Shown: positions 54,601-64,000 of the stretch, in pieces
Numbering within the stretch: the stretch's first letter is position 1
Layout: each line of letters begins with the position of its first letter
Source: Plotosus lineatus
Taxonomy: Eukaryota > Chordata > Actinopteri > Siluriformes > Plotosidae
DNA: 64,000 nt
Direction: 5' to 3'
Assembly: GCA_024760905.1 (NCBI GenBank)
Contig: CM045729.1
Location: 82,463,550 to 82,527,549 of the forward strand
Notes under the pieces: generated by a model
Databases searched by the model: none
What the model was told of the DNA's origin: nothing
What the model saw: only the letters and a program-made list of their open reading frames with translations
Made by a program: the position numbers and the translations under genes

Positions 54601-54855
54601 TGTGATGTGTGATAGGAGAGTATCGGCAAGAATGAAGGGAAAAGTGTACAAGACGATGATGAGGCCAGCGATGCTGTATGGTTTAGAGACAGTGGCCCTG
54701 GGGAAAAGACAGGAGTCAGAGTTGGAGGTAGCAGAGATGAAAATGTTGAGGTTCTCGTTGGGAGTATAACGAGGATGGATAGGATCAGGAATGAGTACAT
54801 CAGAGGGACAGCACATGTAAGATGTTTTGGAGACGAAGTCAGAGAGGCAATCACG
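54601..54855 (+). mobile_element. LINE-B copy 6, C-terminal part
   Basis: CDRRVSARMKGKVYKTMMRPAM-type sequence (cut: SARMKGKVYKTMMRP) and IRNEYIRGTAHVRCFGDEV. Matches 21,575-21,830. Ends at 54,855 against the opposite-strand copy 7. Confidence 0.75.
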
Positions 54856-56835
54856 ATGTGCAAAAATCACAGTCCATGGAGATTCTTGTCTCACGTCGTC
54901 TTTCACCCTATCCATCACCACAGCAAACAAGAGGGGGCTGAGAGCTGACCCTTGATGCAGTCCCACCTCCACCTTGAACTCTTCTGTCATACCGACAGCA
55001 CACCTCACCACTGTTGTACATCTCTCATACATGTCCTGCACCACTCTGACATACTTCCACTCCAGATTTCGTCGTACAATACCACAGTTCTTCTCTCGGC
55101 ACCGTGTCATCTGTTTTCTCCAGATCCACAAAGGCACAATAGCTCCTTCTGACCGTCTCTGTTCTTCTCTATCATCATCATCAAAGCAAAAACTGCATCT
55201 GTGGTGTTCTTTTTTGGCATGAAACCAAACTGTTGTTCACAAATGCTGACCTCTGCGCTTCCACTACTCTGTCCCATAACTTCATTGTATGGCTCATCAA
55301 CTTTATCCCTTTGCAGTTGCCACAACTATATTCTATGTTGCTCCCTTGTTCTTAAAAATGGGCACAAGCACACTTCTTCTCCACTCCTCTGACATCGACC
55401 CACTTTCTTAGACCTGTCTGATATTGTCAGAAAATCTCCTGCTCCCTCCCCGAGACCTCAACTGGTATGTCACCACTCTTCATCCTCTTCGTGCCTCACT
55501 TCTCCCTTACTAATTTTTGCTACTGCCTGGTCCTCAACAGTCACCCCTTCTGCTCTTTTTTCTCTCTCATTTTCCTCACTCATCAGCTCTTCAGAGTCGA
55601 AGAGCTTCTTCTTTCCATCTTCCAAGCACATCAGTAAATCCATTTCAAGCACACTTCTGTCAATAAACTCTGTCCTTTATCACTCGAACTTGCTGCACGT
55701 CTTTCCCATCTCCATTTCTCTGCTGTGCTAACCTGTATAATCATTTTCTCCCTCGTTACTGTCCAACCTATCATACAAGTCATCATACTGTTTGGCTTTT
55801 GACACAACGCTCCCTTCGCCTTACTCTTACTTCGTCTTCCTGTATTCCTGTTTACTCTCTTCGGTTCTCTCTGTGTACCACTTCTTCAAAGCGAACCTCT
55901 TCTTTTGGACACAATCCTACACTTCCTCATTCCACCACCAAGTTTCCTTATCGACTTTATCCCTTATCCATTTATTCCTTATCTCCACCACAAAGTATTC
56001 ACCGCAGCCATTTCCATCCTTTTTGCAAAATCGATCAACATCTGTCCTTCTGTGTTCCTGTCCTGGATACCAACCCTGCCCGTCACTTCCTCGTCCCCTC
56101 TGTTGCCTGCACCAACATTTCCATTGAATTCTGCCCCAATGACCACTCTTTCACCTCTGGGGGTACGCTGCATCACTTCATCGAACTCACTCCAGAATCG
56201 CTCCTTCTCTTCTCGCTCACATCCTGCCTGTGGGACATAAGCACGAACAACATTGAACATCACGCCTTCAATTATTTCTAACTTGAGACTCCTCACTCTG
56301 TCTGACACTCTTGTTTCACTTTTCGAACATTCCTGACAAACTCCTCCTTCATGATGACTCCTGCTCCATTTCTCTTCCCATCCACACCGTGATCGAACAA
56401 CTTAAACTCTGCTCCTAAGCTTTCTTTCCACCTGGTCTCCTGAACACACGACTGTCCACTTTCCTCCTCTGCATCATGTCAGCCAGCTCTCTCCATTTTC
56501 TTTGCATGGTTCCACCATTCAATGTCCCTCCTCTCAAGTCCTTGGCTCACGCATTTCCTCTTCTCTCTCTGCCTACGGACACGCCTCCCACCTCGCCTTC
56601 TTCGATGGCTTCGACCAACAGTAGTCCAATTTCCATCAGCACCCTGTGGTTGACAGCACTGATGGCGGTCGTTGTTAACCCGGGCCTCGACCGATCCGGC
56701 ATGAGTTTTGTTTTGATCATTTGCATTTTTAATGTGGCAGAACTTTTACGCCGGATGCCCTTCCTGTCGCAACCCTCTGCATTTATCCGGGTTTGGGACC
56801 GGCATAAGGAGGAGAGACACTGGTTAGTGCTCCCC
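54856..56835 (-). mobile_element. LINE-B copy 7: 5' end to RT palm
   Basis: Minus strand from 56,835 (5' end, matching 16,305 on). Endonuclease FNGNVGAGNRGDEEV (56,085-56,125), a degraded linker, then RT with FGFMPKKNTTDAVFA (55,200-55,250), VVQDMYERCTTVVRCAVG and EFKVEVGLHQGSALSPLLF (54,915-54,985). Motif C is just cut off (reads IFAH at about 54,860). Frameshifts throughout. Confidence 0.8.
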
Positions 56836-56859
56836 CCACCTCATGGCTGCATTTCCTGC

Positions 56860-57123
56860 CTGGGCAGGATTGTGACTGAAGAAGGAGGTGAAGACGAGAA
56901 TATCAAGAGCAGATTGACCAAAAACAGGACAGCCCTGTGGCATTGTTGACAGCAATGTGTGGAAATCCTCAAAATTAAGTGGAGCAACAAAGCTGAAACT
57001 GTATAAGAGCTTCGTCATCTCAACTCTTCTTTACGGTGCTGCGTGCTGGCGGATGACTGATGCCGACGTCGACAAAGTGAATGTTTTCAAGACAAAGAAC
57101 CTCCGCAGAATCCTAAGAATCTT
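56860..57123 (+). mobile_element. LINE-D C-terminal RT segment, part 1
   Basis: RIVTEEGGEDENIKSRLTKN (56,870-56,930), then ILKIKWSNKAE in another frame, STLLYGAACWRMTDADV-like sequence (57,020-57,075) and NLRRILRIF. Its end, ctccgcagaatcctaagaat plus ctt, is directly repeated after the next insertion. Confidence 0.7.
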
Positions 57124-57338
57124 CAAGCCTTAGGGGCTCCACTGCGAATTTGGTTCTTGAGCCTTATCTTCTCCAGAAGAAGTTGAGAGTCGTCCAGCAG
57201 GGAAGTCACGTTCCATGCGCCAACCCGGAACCAGCAACTCAGATTCAACCGAGGCGACCGAAAGCAGCTGGTGTATGACACCGTTGCACCGCCCGCGTCA
57301 CTCACCCGATCATGCCCGACCTGGTTGCTCCAGGGCAC
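57124..57338 (-). mobile_element. LINE-F 5' end fragment inserted in LINE-D
   Basis: Minus strand. CFRSPRLNLSCWFRVGAWNV (about 57,190-57,260) is the opening of the LINE-F endonuclease, as at 62,990-63,080. Flanked by direct repeats 57,101-57,123 and 57,339-57,361 (about 21 of 23 match). Confidence 0.65.
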
Positions 57339-57700
57339 CTCTGCAGAATCCTTAGAATCTTCTGGCCTTCAACAATCGCAAACCATGTTCTCATGGAATG
57401 GTGTGACAGTGAGCATGTGTCAAGAACAATCAAGAAACGAAGATTGACCTGAATCTCACATGTCTTACACCAGAACCAAATTCTCTTCTTCGTACTGCGA
57501 AGAATGCAGATTGGACGCCTGAGGGGAAACGACGTCGGGGCAAGCCGAAGACAACATGGAGGCGTCCAGTGGAAACCGAAATGAAAAAATTTCCAAATCA
57601 TCATGACAAGTGAGACAGATGACAGATGACCGCGATGAGTGGAGGAAGCTTGTTGCTGCCCGATGTACCACCCGTCATAACAGGCAGTAATTCAGTAAAT
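57339..57700 (+). mobile_element. LINE-D C-terminal segment, part 2
   Basis: Resumes RRILRIFWPSTIANHVLMEW (in shifted frames, 57,345-57,405), TIKKRRLT, a HVLHQNQ-like stretch, and after a frame change a RRGQAEDNMEASSG- and DRDEWRKLVAAR-like C-terminus (57,630-57,660), the usual end of these LINE proteins. Confidence 0.65.
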
Positions 57701-58142
57701 AAGTGGTATACCCAGGCACCAAGACCTCAATCTCGTTCTCGATATTGTCCTCCATGGCATGGAGAGCAATAAATTTGGTAATAGCTTTGCTGCAGGACAT
57801 GCCAGAAGGTTACAAAGTGTGTTAGTTAACCGCCTTAAGGGCTCAACTGCGAATTTGTTTCTTTCGTCTTCCCGAAGAAGTACTTCAAGACAGTGGCGTA
57901 GATTTCCTTCAGAGTATGCCGTCTCTTAGCCTTGCCTCAAAATAAATAACCTTAAAGGCACCAGGTGGGTTGAAGTCAGAGTGACCTTCTCTTTTCCTTT
58001 GCCTCTAAAGGCTTTACCCACAATGCCACTGCATTTGTATGAAAGGTATTGCATTGTCTGCTTTGTATTGCAATGTACTGCATTGTGGTTATATGTATAT
58101 AGTGTACATATATATGCTGGGGGCGGGCGAGTGTGTGTGTGT

Positions 58143-58192
<50 letters not shown>

Positions 58193-58300
58193 CGCGTGTG
58201 TTTGTGTGGGGGGGGGGGGGGGGTCTATGGAAGGCAGTGTTTCCGTGTATGTATCTATTGTATGTGTGTGTGTCGATGCGAGAGTTGGTGCCAACCGTGA
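57701..58300. repeat. Unannotated, with (GT)n and G-run
   Basis: (GT)n at about 58,132-58,207, a G-run at 58,208-58,222, then GT-rich sequence to 58,272. The flanks resemble 45,840-45,960 of the right arm, so this is the start of the second composite block. Confidence 0.6.
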
Positions 58301-60604
58301 CACCTGGCCTTCCTGACTTCGTCACCTCGGCATAAACAGGCTGAATGAAAATGGACAGAGTTTGTTGGAACTGTGTGTGTCACAAATACATACTTCAAGT
58401 GCAAAACTTGAAACTCCAAAGTGTCTCGGAGACACTCCAGAACTTGTCACCTCCACCAGTCGGACCTTATCCTCACCAGGCGCACAAATGCACAGTCCTC
58501 GCATACAAGCAAATCCCCAGCCCCAGGTCTTGTGACTTCCTCAACGCGACATGAAACAACTTTTGGCTGAATCTTTGCAGCAAGATCCAGATGGCAGCTG
58601 ACACTGACAACGTAATGCCCATGGAAAATGACATCAAGCCAGCAACTGGCCCAACCACAATTTAGACCTCACTTCCTTAAAACAAAGACCGATGAAGTGA
58701 TCCCGTGATCCCCTCAAGGCAAGCATCTTGAACGCTGGGTGGGAACATGACCTGGAGCTGTCCGCAAACAAGAATGTGGTGACCGATGCAGCATGAAATG
58801 CCCTGCCAAACTGACCTGTCATGAACAATTTGGCGTTCTGGCCTGAAGTGAACAAACAAAGTTATTGATTTGGCTGTCCTGTTGAAAAGTTCCTGGAAAG
58901 GACGACATCCCCGTTAAGTCTTGAAGAGTGGCAAACCAGCACTCCTGCAGCACTCCATGAGCTGCTGTGCTTATGCTGGAAGGAAGGGTTCATCCCTCAG
59001 GATATACGCAATGCAGACATTGTAACCCTCTCCAAAAACAAAGGTGACCGCAGTGACTGGAACAGCAACCATGTCATCTCCCTGCTTCGCATTATCGGGA
59101 AAGTCTTTGCTCGCGTTGTCCTGACTCGCCTTCAGATTCTTGCTTCCCGGGTGTACCCAGAATCGCAGTGTGGTCTCAGGGCAGGCCAATCCACAGTCGA
59201 AATGATCTTCTCACGTCGTCAATTGCGAGAGAAATGTCGGAATCAGCAGAAGCCTGTACAATGCTTTCATAGACCTGACTAAAGCATTCGACCTGGTCAG
59301 CAGGTCGTGCCTGTGCACCGACAGATGAAGACGCTGCTTTTTGGTGCATTGGTGGTGTTCTCTGTTTCGGGAAGTCGAAGAATGTGGACAGGGAAGTATT
59401 CTCGAATTATTCTTTGGATGAAAATTGGATGTCCTCAATGTTGAAATATTGACAATGTCCAAATATTGACCTCCTTTCACGAGAACATGCTCAGCACAGT
59501 CTGCTTCAAATGGTGGGACTTCTGAAAGCCTTCCCAGTGAGCAGTGGTGTGAAGGAAGGCTGCGTCCGAGCATATTCTTCTCGATGCATTTTCAGTATGC
59601 CTTCTCTGACAGTGAGGAAGGAATCCATATCCACACCAGGTCAGATGAAAAAATTGTTTAACATAGCTCGACTGTTACGCTAGGACGAAGGTGAGGCAGG
59701 TCTTCATCCACAAGATGCTGTTTGCAGATAACGCTGCATTGACGTCCCACACTGAGGCTGGTCTTCAAGAGCGAGTCAATCGCCATGCCTGTAATGAATT
59801 CGGACTGACCATCAGCCTGAAGAAGACAAACATCCTGGCCCAGGGCACAAATACAGTCCCAAACATCAACATAAATAACATGCAGTTTGAGGTCGTGGAC
59901 CCCTTCACCGACCTAGGATCCACTCCACCAACACTCTCTCTCTTGACACAGAGATCTCATGAAGAATCGGGAAAGCCGCCGGAGCGATGTCCAAACTGAA
60001 CAAGCGTGTATGGAGCAAAACACCCAGCCAACGGAGACCACGAAGCTCCGTGTCTCCCAGGCCAGCACACTCCTTTATGGCAGTGAGGCATGGTCCACGT
60101 ACGCTGGTCAGGAAAGAGGCTCAACACATTCCATCTCCGCTTTCTCAGGCGTCTGTTTCATATAAAGTTTCCAAAGTCATCAACACCGAAGCCTGCCAAG
60201 TCTGCTCGCACTTCTTCGCCAGAGATGACTCAAGTGGTTGGGCAACGTACGGCAAATGGATGAGGGGCGCATCCCAAAAGACGTTTTGTGGAGAGCTGAG
60301 TGAGGGCTCCTGCCGCACAGGAAGACCCAGCTTCAATAAAAGGACGTGCAAAAGCGGGACATGAATTTATCATCGACATGAACACTGTGGAAGGCGCTGC
60401 TCAAACAGCTCTGGATGACCACTGTCAGCAAGGTGGTCAACGAAGTTGAAAACAACAGAATGTTCAAGCTCGCGGAGAAAAAAGCAAAGAGGAAAGAAAG
60501 GGTAGCCCCCATGGCACCTCAAAGCCCTGTTGTGTGCAGTAAATGTTTAAGAAACTGTCACTTTAGGGTGGGCCTTGACACTCACTTCAACTTGTATTGT
60601 AGCT
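58301..60604 (+). mobile_element. LINE-C copy 2
   Basis: Opens with the cysteine-bearing MKMDRVCWNC segment (58,348 on). The RT follows in pieces: an IVTLSKNKGDRSDWNSN-like stretch (59,020-59,070), a FARVVLTRLQILASRVYPES stretch (59,108-59,165), a FIDLTKAFDLV-like box (59,265-59,300) and KMLFADNAALTSHTEAGLQE (59,715-59,775), where the second catalytic Asp of motif C is Asn. Then KKTNILAQGTNTVPNI and TDLGSTPPTL. The C-terminus has CSKCLRNCHFRVGLDTH (60,530-60,585). Frameshifts throughout. Confidence 0.75.
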
Positions 60605-60790
60605 CAATGGTCGGCATCTGTGGGAGTGACTGGAACGGCCAACACGAAAGACGTGGATTTCAAAGTGCATTCTGTACTTGATAGATCGGAAGTCCAAATG
60701 TGCATACAAATGATGCACAGGAGAAAGGTGGATCGACTGTGTGTTCGGGAGACCAAGTGGACAGGGAGCAAGGCGAGAAGCTTCGGTCAG
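60605..60790 (+). mobile_element. LINE-B endonuclease start fused to LINE-C end (second occurrence)
   Basis: MHRRKVDRLCVRETKWTGSK (60,715-60,770). Same junctions as 48,561-48,715, within about 12 kb. Confidence 0.65.
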
Positions 60791-63250
60791 TTCGCACTTC
60801 GCTGCGTCCACCAGCTGCATCCACTCATCCGGCCGTCTCCTGACGATCGACCAGGCCTGCGCAGGGCCCACACACCTCGGCAGGGCAGCCCTCAGCTGCG
60901 ACAACCATGTCGCACGCGGTCGTCCCCGCGATCGACTCCAGCCCCGAGGGTCCTGAACGGAGAGGATTCGGTGTGCTTGGTCCAAAGGCGGGAAACGTGC
61001 CAGGTGCCCACAGTCGCGCAGCTGACGATCGCGGATCAAGCAGGTTACTCTTCCCATCCCCGCATGCCCGTGCATCCTCTGGTTTGTAAACAATGTCCCA
61101 CCTGCGGTATGTGAAAATGCGGCAAAGGGAAGTTATAACAAAGGAGTCAAGTCGTCGTCCAAGCTCAACCGTGAGCGTCCATATCTCACTTGAGCAGAGC
61201 AAGACTCGTAGAAAGTGTTGAAAGACTCGGACTTTCTCCGCCTGCTCAGAGACCTCGACCGCCACACGGTCCTGTCCAGCGAGTCCATTGCCACATAAAC
61301 CAGACCAAGCGCACAGCGATCGAGTCAACAGCAGCATCCAAGATGCGGGATCTTGGTTTTTGAGCGAATCGACTCGCAAACCAAGCGGGTCCACCTCCTC
61401 ACCCAACGAACAGAGAGTCTCCTTCAGGACATCCACCGTTTCCGCATCTTTGCATCATCGGCAAAGTCCAGATCAGTAATCCGAACCTCACAGATCGACA
61501 CACCGCAGGCTGATCCATTCGATACCGCCCCCACACCTCACAGCACTCTCTGTCCCAGAATACAGCGACGATATCAGCCAGACCAGAGCCACGTGGACCA
61601 AGTATTCCCCTTCTCGATCAGGACAATGATTCCCCCATTTCCCGTCAGTTGGGGATCCACACGGAGCACACGAGAACGAACAGCCACCTGAGAACGACCT
61701 CACCTCCCGCCTTAAGCATTTCCACGTGGAGACCACAAACTCTTGCAGATTTGCCATCCGCCAGGCGCCACAATGCCCTCCGAGTTTTCTCAAGAGTTGG
61801 TAAGTCGCAGCCTGAGGAGGGTCGGCAACAAGAGTTTACGCATCCCCAATGGTCAGGGTCCAGGCGGGAGGGTCAACACGAGACAACTCCTCAAAGTTGT
61901 CCTCAGAGGCCCAAGGAGTCCTCACTTCCGATTCTTCAATCAGGACACTCCCGTCACCGCTGCTTTCACCGTCTGCCATCGCGATGATGACCGAGAGGAA
62001 CGAAGGCTCCGCAAACCCTGTAAACCGGACAAAATTCACTCGAATTCAAGTGGCCCTCAACAGTCTCACAGAGATCGCGGACCGCAGCCTCCCGATCTCG
62101 TCGCACCGCCTTGACGGCTTCGCGCTGAAGGATCTGGCCAGACCAACTCTGCCGTCGAGTCGAGCCTGTCTTGCTCTCTCAATGACGTTGACGGCGGAGA
62201 TGGCTATTCCCGGTTGTCTGGGCATCCCCGAGATGCAGCCACGGGAAACCTCCAGAATGCAGTCGATGAAACCCGTCCAGTGAACCTCCGTGCCAGAGCC
62301 CGCGTCCAGATTCCCGAAGCCTCCTGGCGAATTCCGAAGCCATATCAGGGTCCCTGAGTGGCTTCTGTCAAATCGCATTTGACGAGCCAGGGCATTCTCA
62401 AGGCGCCTGAAGCTGATCTTCAGAGTCGTCACAAGAAGCACGTGGTCTCCCGAGAATCGCTGGGCATTTCGAAAGACACGGCAGGTCTGGACCAGCCGCC
62501 AGCCCCGACCTCCGAGAACATGGTCGATCTCCTTCCCGTTGACGACGTCGTTGGAGTACAAGTCCAGCGTCGCGTATTCGACCTCTGGAACCACGAGCCA
62601 GCAATCCTTCAGCCCCAACTTCTTGCGAAGTCAAGAAGCATTGAGGCGCTTTCATCGCGGCGTTCGAAGCCGGGAACCGACACATGAAGTCCCCCAATAC
62701 GATCAGGGTGTCCCTTTCCGGAACCCTGACACGACCGAGTGAAGCTGTCAAAGAAGGTTTTCTTCATAGATCGATCTCATACCTCGGTCGGATTGTACAC
62801 TGCGACGATAGAGAGCGTCCCCACTGCGTCGAGTCACCCACATTAAACGCTCGTTGACAGGGACCACCTCAGATACCAAAGGAGCCAATCAATCAGTACG
62901 GCGATCAATCCGATCAAGACCAGTAGAAGGTGACCCAGGCCTTCGCACCTCAGAGAGGGCCGCAATGCCGACGCCAAGCAGACTAAGCTCAGTTGAACCA
63001 GAGGCAGGTGAGAGTCGTACTTCGAGGCACCGACGCGGAACGACCATCTCATATTCAACCGAGGCGATCGAAAGCAGCCGGTGTCCGACAACTTTGCACC
63101 GGCTTGCGTCACTCACCCTGTCATACCCGACCTGGTTGCTCCAGGTTTTCACCCCCATCATGGAGTGGGGGTCCCTGATGCTTTTCCCCACACCCCTCAT
63201 CCGACGCCGCCTGAGGCAGGCGTCGAGGTTACTCGACCGGACCAAACTCC
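60791..63250 (-). mobile_element. LINE-F copy 3, most complete
   Basis: Minus strand. 5' endonuclease start (63,000-63,080), VPERDTLIVLGDF (62,690-62,730), ASWRLVQTCRVFRNAQ-type stretch (cut: GWRLVQTCRVFRNAQ, 62,470-62,520), a linker, RT remnants (LYSGTESAVRCGGGIEWISL, 61,500-61,560; LCSLGEEVDPLGL, 61,380-61,420). The C-terminus has LDSFVITSLCRIFTYRRWD and RDRQLRDCGHLARFPPLD (60,960-61,050), AHRILSVQDPRGW and GRPRATWLSQLR. Gene order fits a complete element of about 2.4 kb after internal deletions. Many frameshifts. Confidence 0.8.
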
Positions 63251-63865
63251 AGCGTTTTCGTAGTGCGTTTTGCTGGCGTTTTATTTTAGAGGGCGGAAAT
63301 GCACCGAGGCTTGAAGCTTTGGAGCAGGGTTTCAGATGTTTTATCACGGTGTGGATGCCACGAGAAATGGGGTCGGCGTCATCTTGAGGGAGGGGTCTGT
63401 CAGGAATGTTCGAGAAGTGAAAAGAGTGTCAGACAGAGTGATGAGTCTCAAGTTAGAAATTGAAGGCGTGATGGTCAATTTTGTTAGTGCTTATGCCCCA
63501 CAGGGGCATAATTTCTTTTCAAAGAAACAGGAGCATCGGGTGGCATAAAAGCAGAGGCACACAGGAATGGAGAAGAACAGAGAAGGTCAGAATTAGCTGC
63601 ATTGTGTGTTTTTGTGGATCTGGAGAAAGCATGTGACAGGGTGCTGAGAGAGGAACTGTGGTATTGCATGAGAGTCTGGAGTGGAAGAGAAGTATGTTAG
63701 AGTGGTGCAAGACATGAATAAGATATGGAAGACAGTGGTGAGGTGTGCTGTCGGTGTGACAGAAGAGTTCAAGGTGGAGGTGGGACTGCATCAAGATCTC
63801 AGCCCTTTCTTGTTTGCTATGGTGATGGACAGGGTGACAGACGAGGTTAGACAAGAATCTCCTCC
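63251..63865 (+). mobile_element. LINE-B copy 8 (internally deleted)
   Basis: From about 63,310: FYHGVDATRNGVGVILREGS (63,337-63,396), EVKRVSDRVMSLKLEIEGVM and YAPQG. A jump at about 63,508 leads to FVDLEKACDRVLREELW (63,605-63,665) and EVGLHQDLSPFLFAMVMDRV (63,775-63,840). Ends at 63,865 facing an opposite-strand copy. Confidence 0.75.
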
Positions 63866-64000
63866 CTGTTGCCATGATCACTTTTGCTGTAGTTGTCCAG
63901 TCATCTGGAAGCATGACCACCCAAAGCCTGTTTCAACTCCTGCTGAAGACAACACAACACTCTTGTTTTTTCAGCTTCTTCTGCCCCTCTTTATCCTTCC
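63866..64000 (-). mobile_element. LINE-B copy 9 (cut by window end)
   Basis: Minus strand: the linker segment QELKQALGGHA-like and LPDDWTTTAKVIMATGR (63,880-63,915). It forms a third tail-to-tail pair with copy 8. The rest lies outside the window. Confidence 0.65.

Noticed and set aside
54601..56835. Twin priming as the cause of inverted LINE-B pieces
   Set aside because: Twin priming joins the 5' sides of the two pieces; here the 3' sides are joined.
60587..61093. 168-codon frame as a novel gene
   Set aside because: Its motifs (RQLRDCGHLARF, GRPRATWLSQLR) are the standard C-terminal region of LINE-type reverse transcriptases; it is part of LINE-F.

Overview
The window looks like a gene-poor, transposon-saturated stretch of a ray-finned fish genome. 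The evidence is the mix of repeats: a Rex3/RTE-like LINE with a GATGAT tail, RTE/BovB-like LINEs, tRNA-headed SINEs including a V-SINE-like one, Tc1/mariner and hAT remnants, a Ty3/gypsy pol fragment, long (AC)n tracts, and several copies of one endogenous retrovirus (ERV) family. I found no convincing host protein-coding gene and no functional tRNA or rRNA gene. All family assignments come from motifs read in the sequence; none was confirmed by a database search.

Layout. 1-636 is LINE-derived sequence on the minus strand. 737-8,609 is the best provirus (ERV-1, minus strand): 5' LTR, tRNA-Trp primer site, hairpin-repeat leader, gag, an amber codon, pro-pol, and a broken env with both SU and TM parts. 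8,610-25,693 holds dispersed repeats: a LINE-A tail, SINEs, a hAT nested in a SINE with a target duplication, Tc1 and palindromic DNA elements, two LINE-B pieces, a LINE-E with an intact endonuclease frame, and long microsatellites. 25,694-32,884 is a second, heavily deleted minus-strand provirus (ERV-2) whose 5' LTR is split by a nearly complete Rex3-like LINE; it abuts a gypsy fragment. 32,885-37,800 holds gypsy, Tc1, LINE-B and SINE remnants. 37,800-45,540 is a plus-strand ERV block (ERV-3/ERV-4) in which one LTR serves as 3' LTR of the upstream remnant and 5' LTR of the downstream one. 45,580-64,000 is a dense mosaic of four decayed non-LTR families (here B, C, D and F). A composite unit with the same junctions, C(+), B endonuclease piece, F(-), B(+), B(-), occurs at about 46-52 kb and again at about 58-64 kb.

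Overall structure. The left end (1-962) and 45,206-46,166 are nearly identical in opposite orientation, each carrying the same LTR, primer site, leader and LINE junction. The ERV env segment next to each arm also matches, interrupted by a deletion on the right side. So much of the window lies between two inverted arms about 44 kb apart. This could be a recent inverted duplication, a recombination product of opposed proviruses, or an assembly artefact.

How the pieces relate. The ERV copies share a primer site (tRNA-Trp), a splice donor, gag with a PPPY motif and one zinc knuckle, an in-frame TAG between gag and protease, DD35E integrase, and a TM envelope subunit. All are disrupted by frameshifts, stops or deletions. 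The SINEs carry terminal pieces of LINE-B, which suggests dependence on LINE-B machinery. The four LINE families insert into or abut each other.
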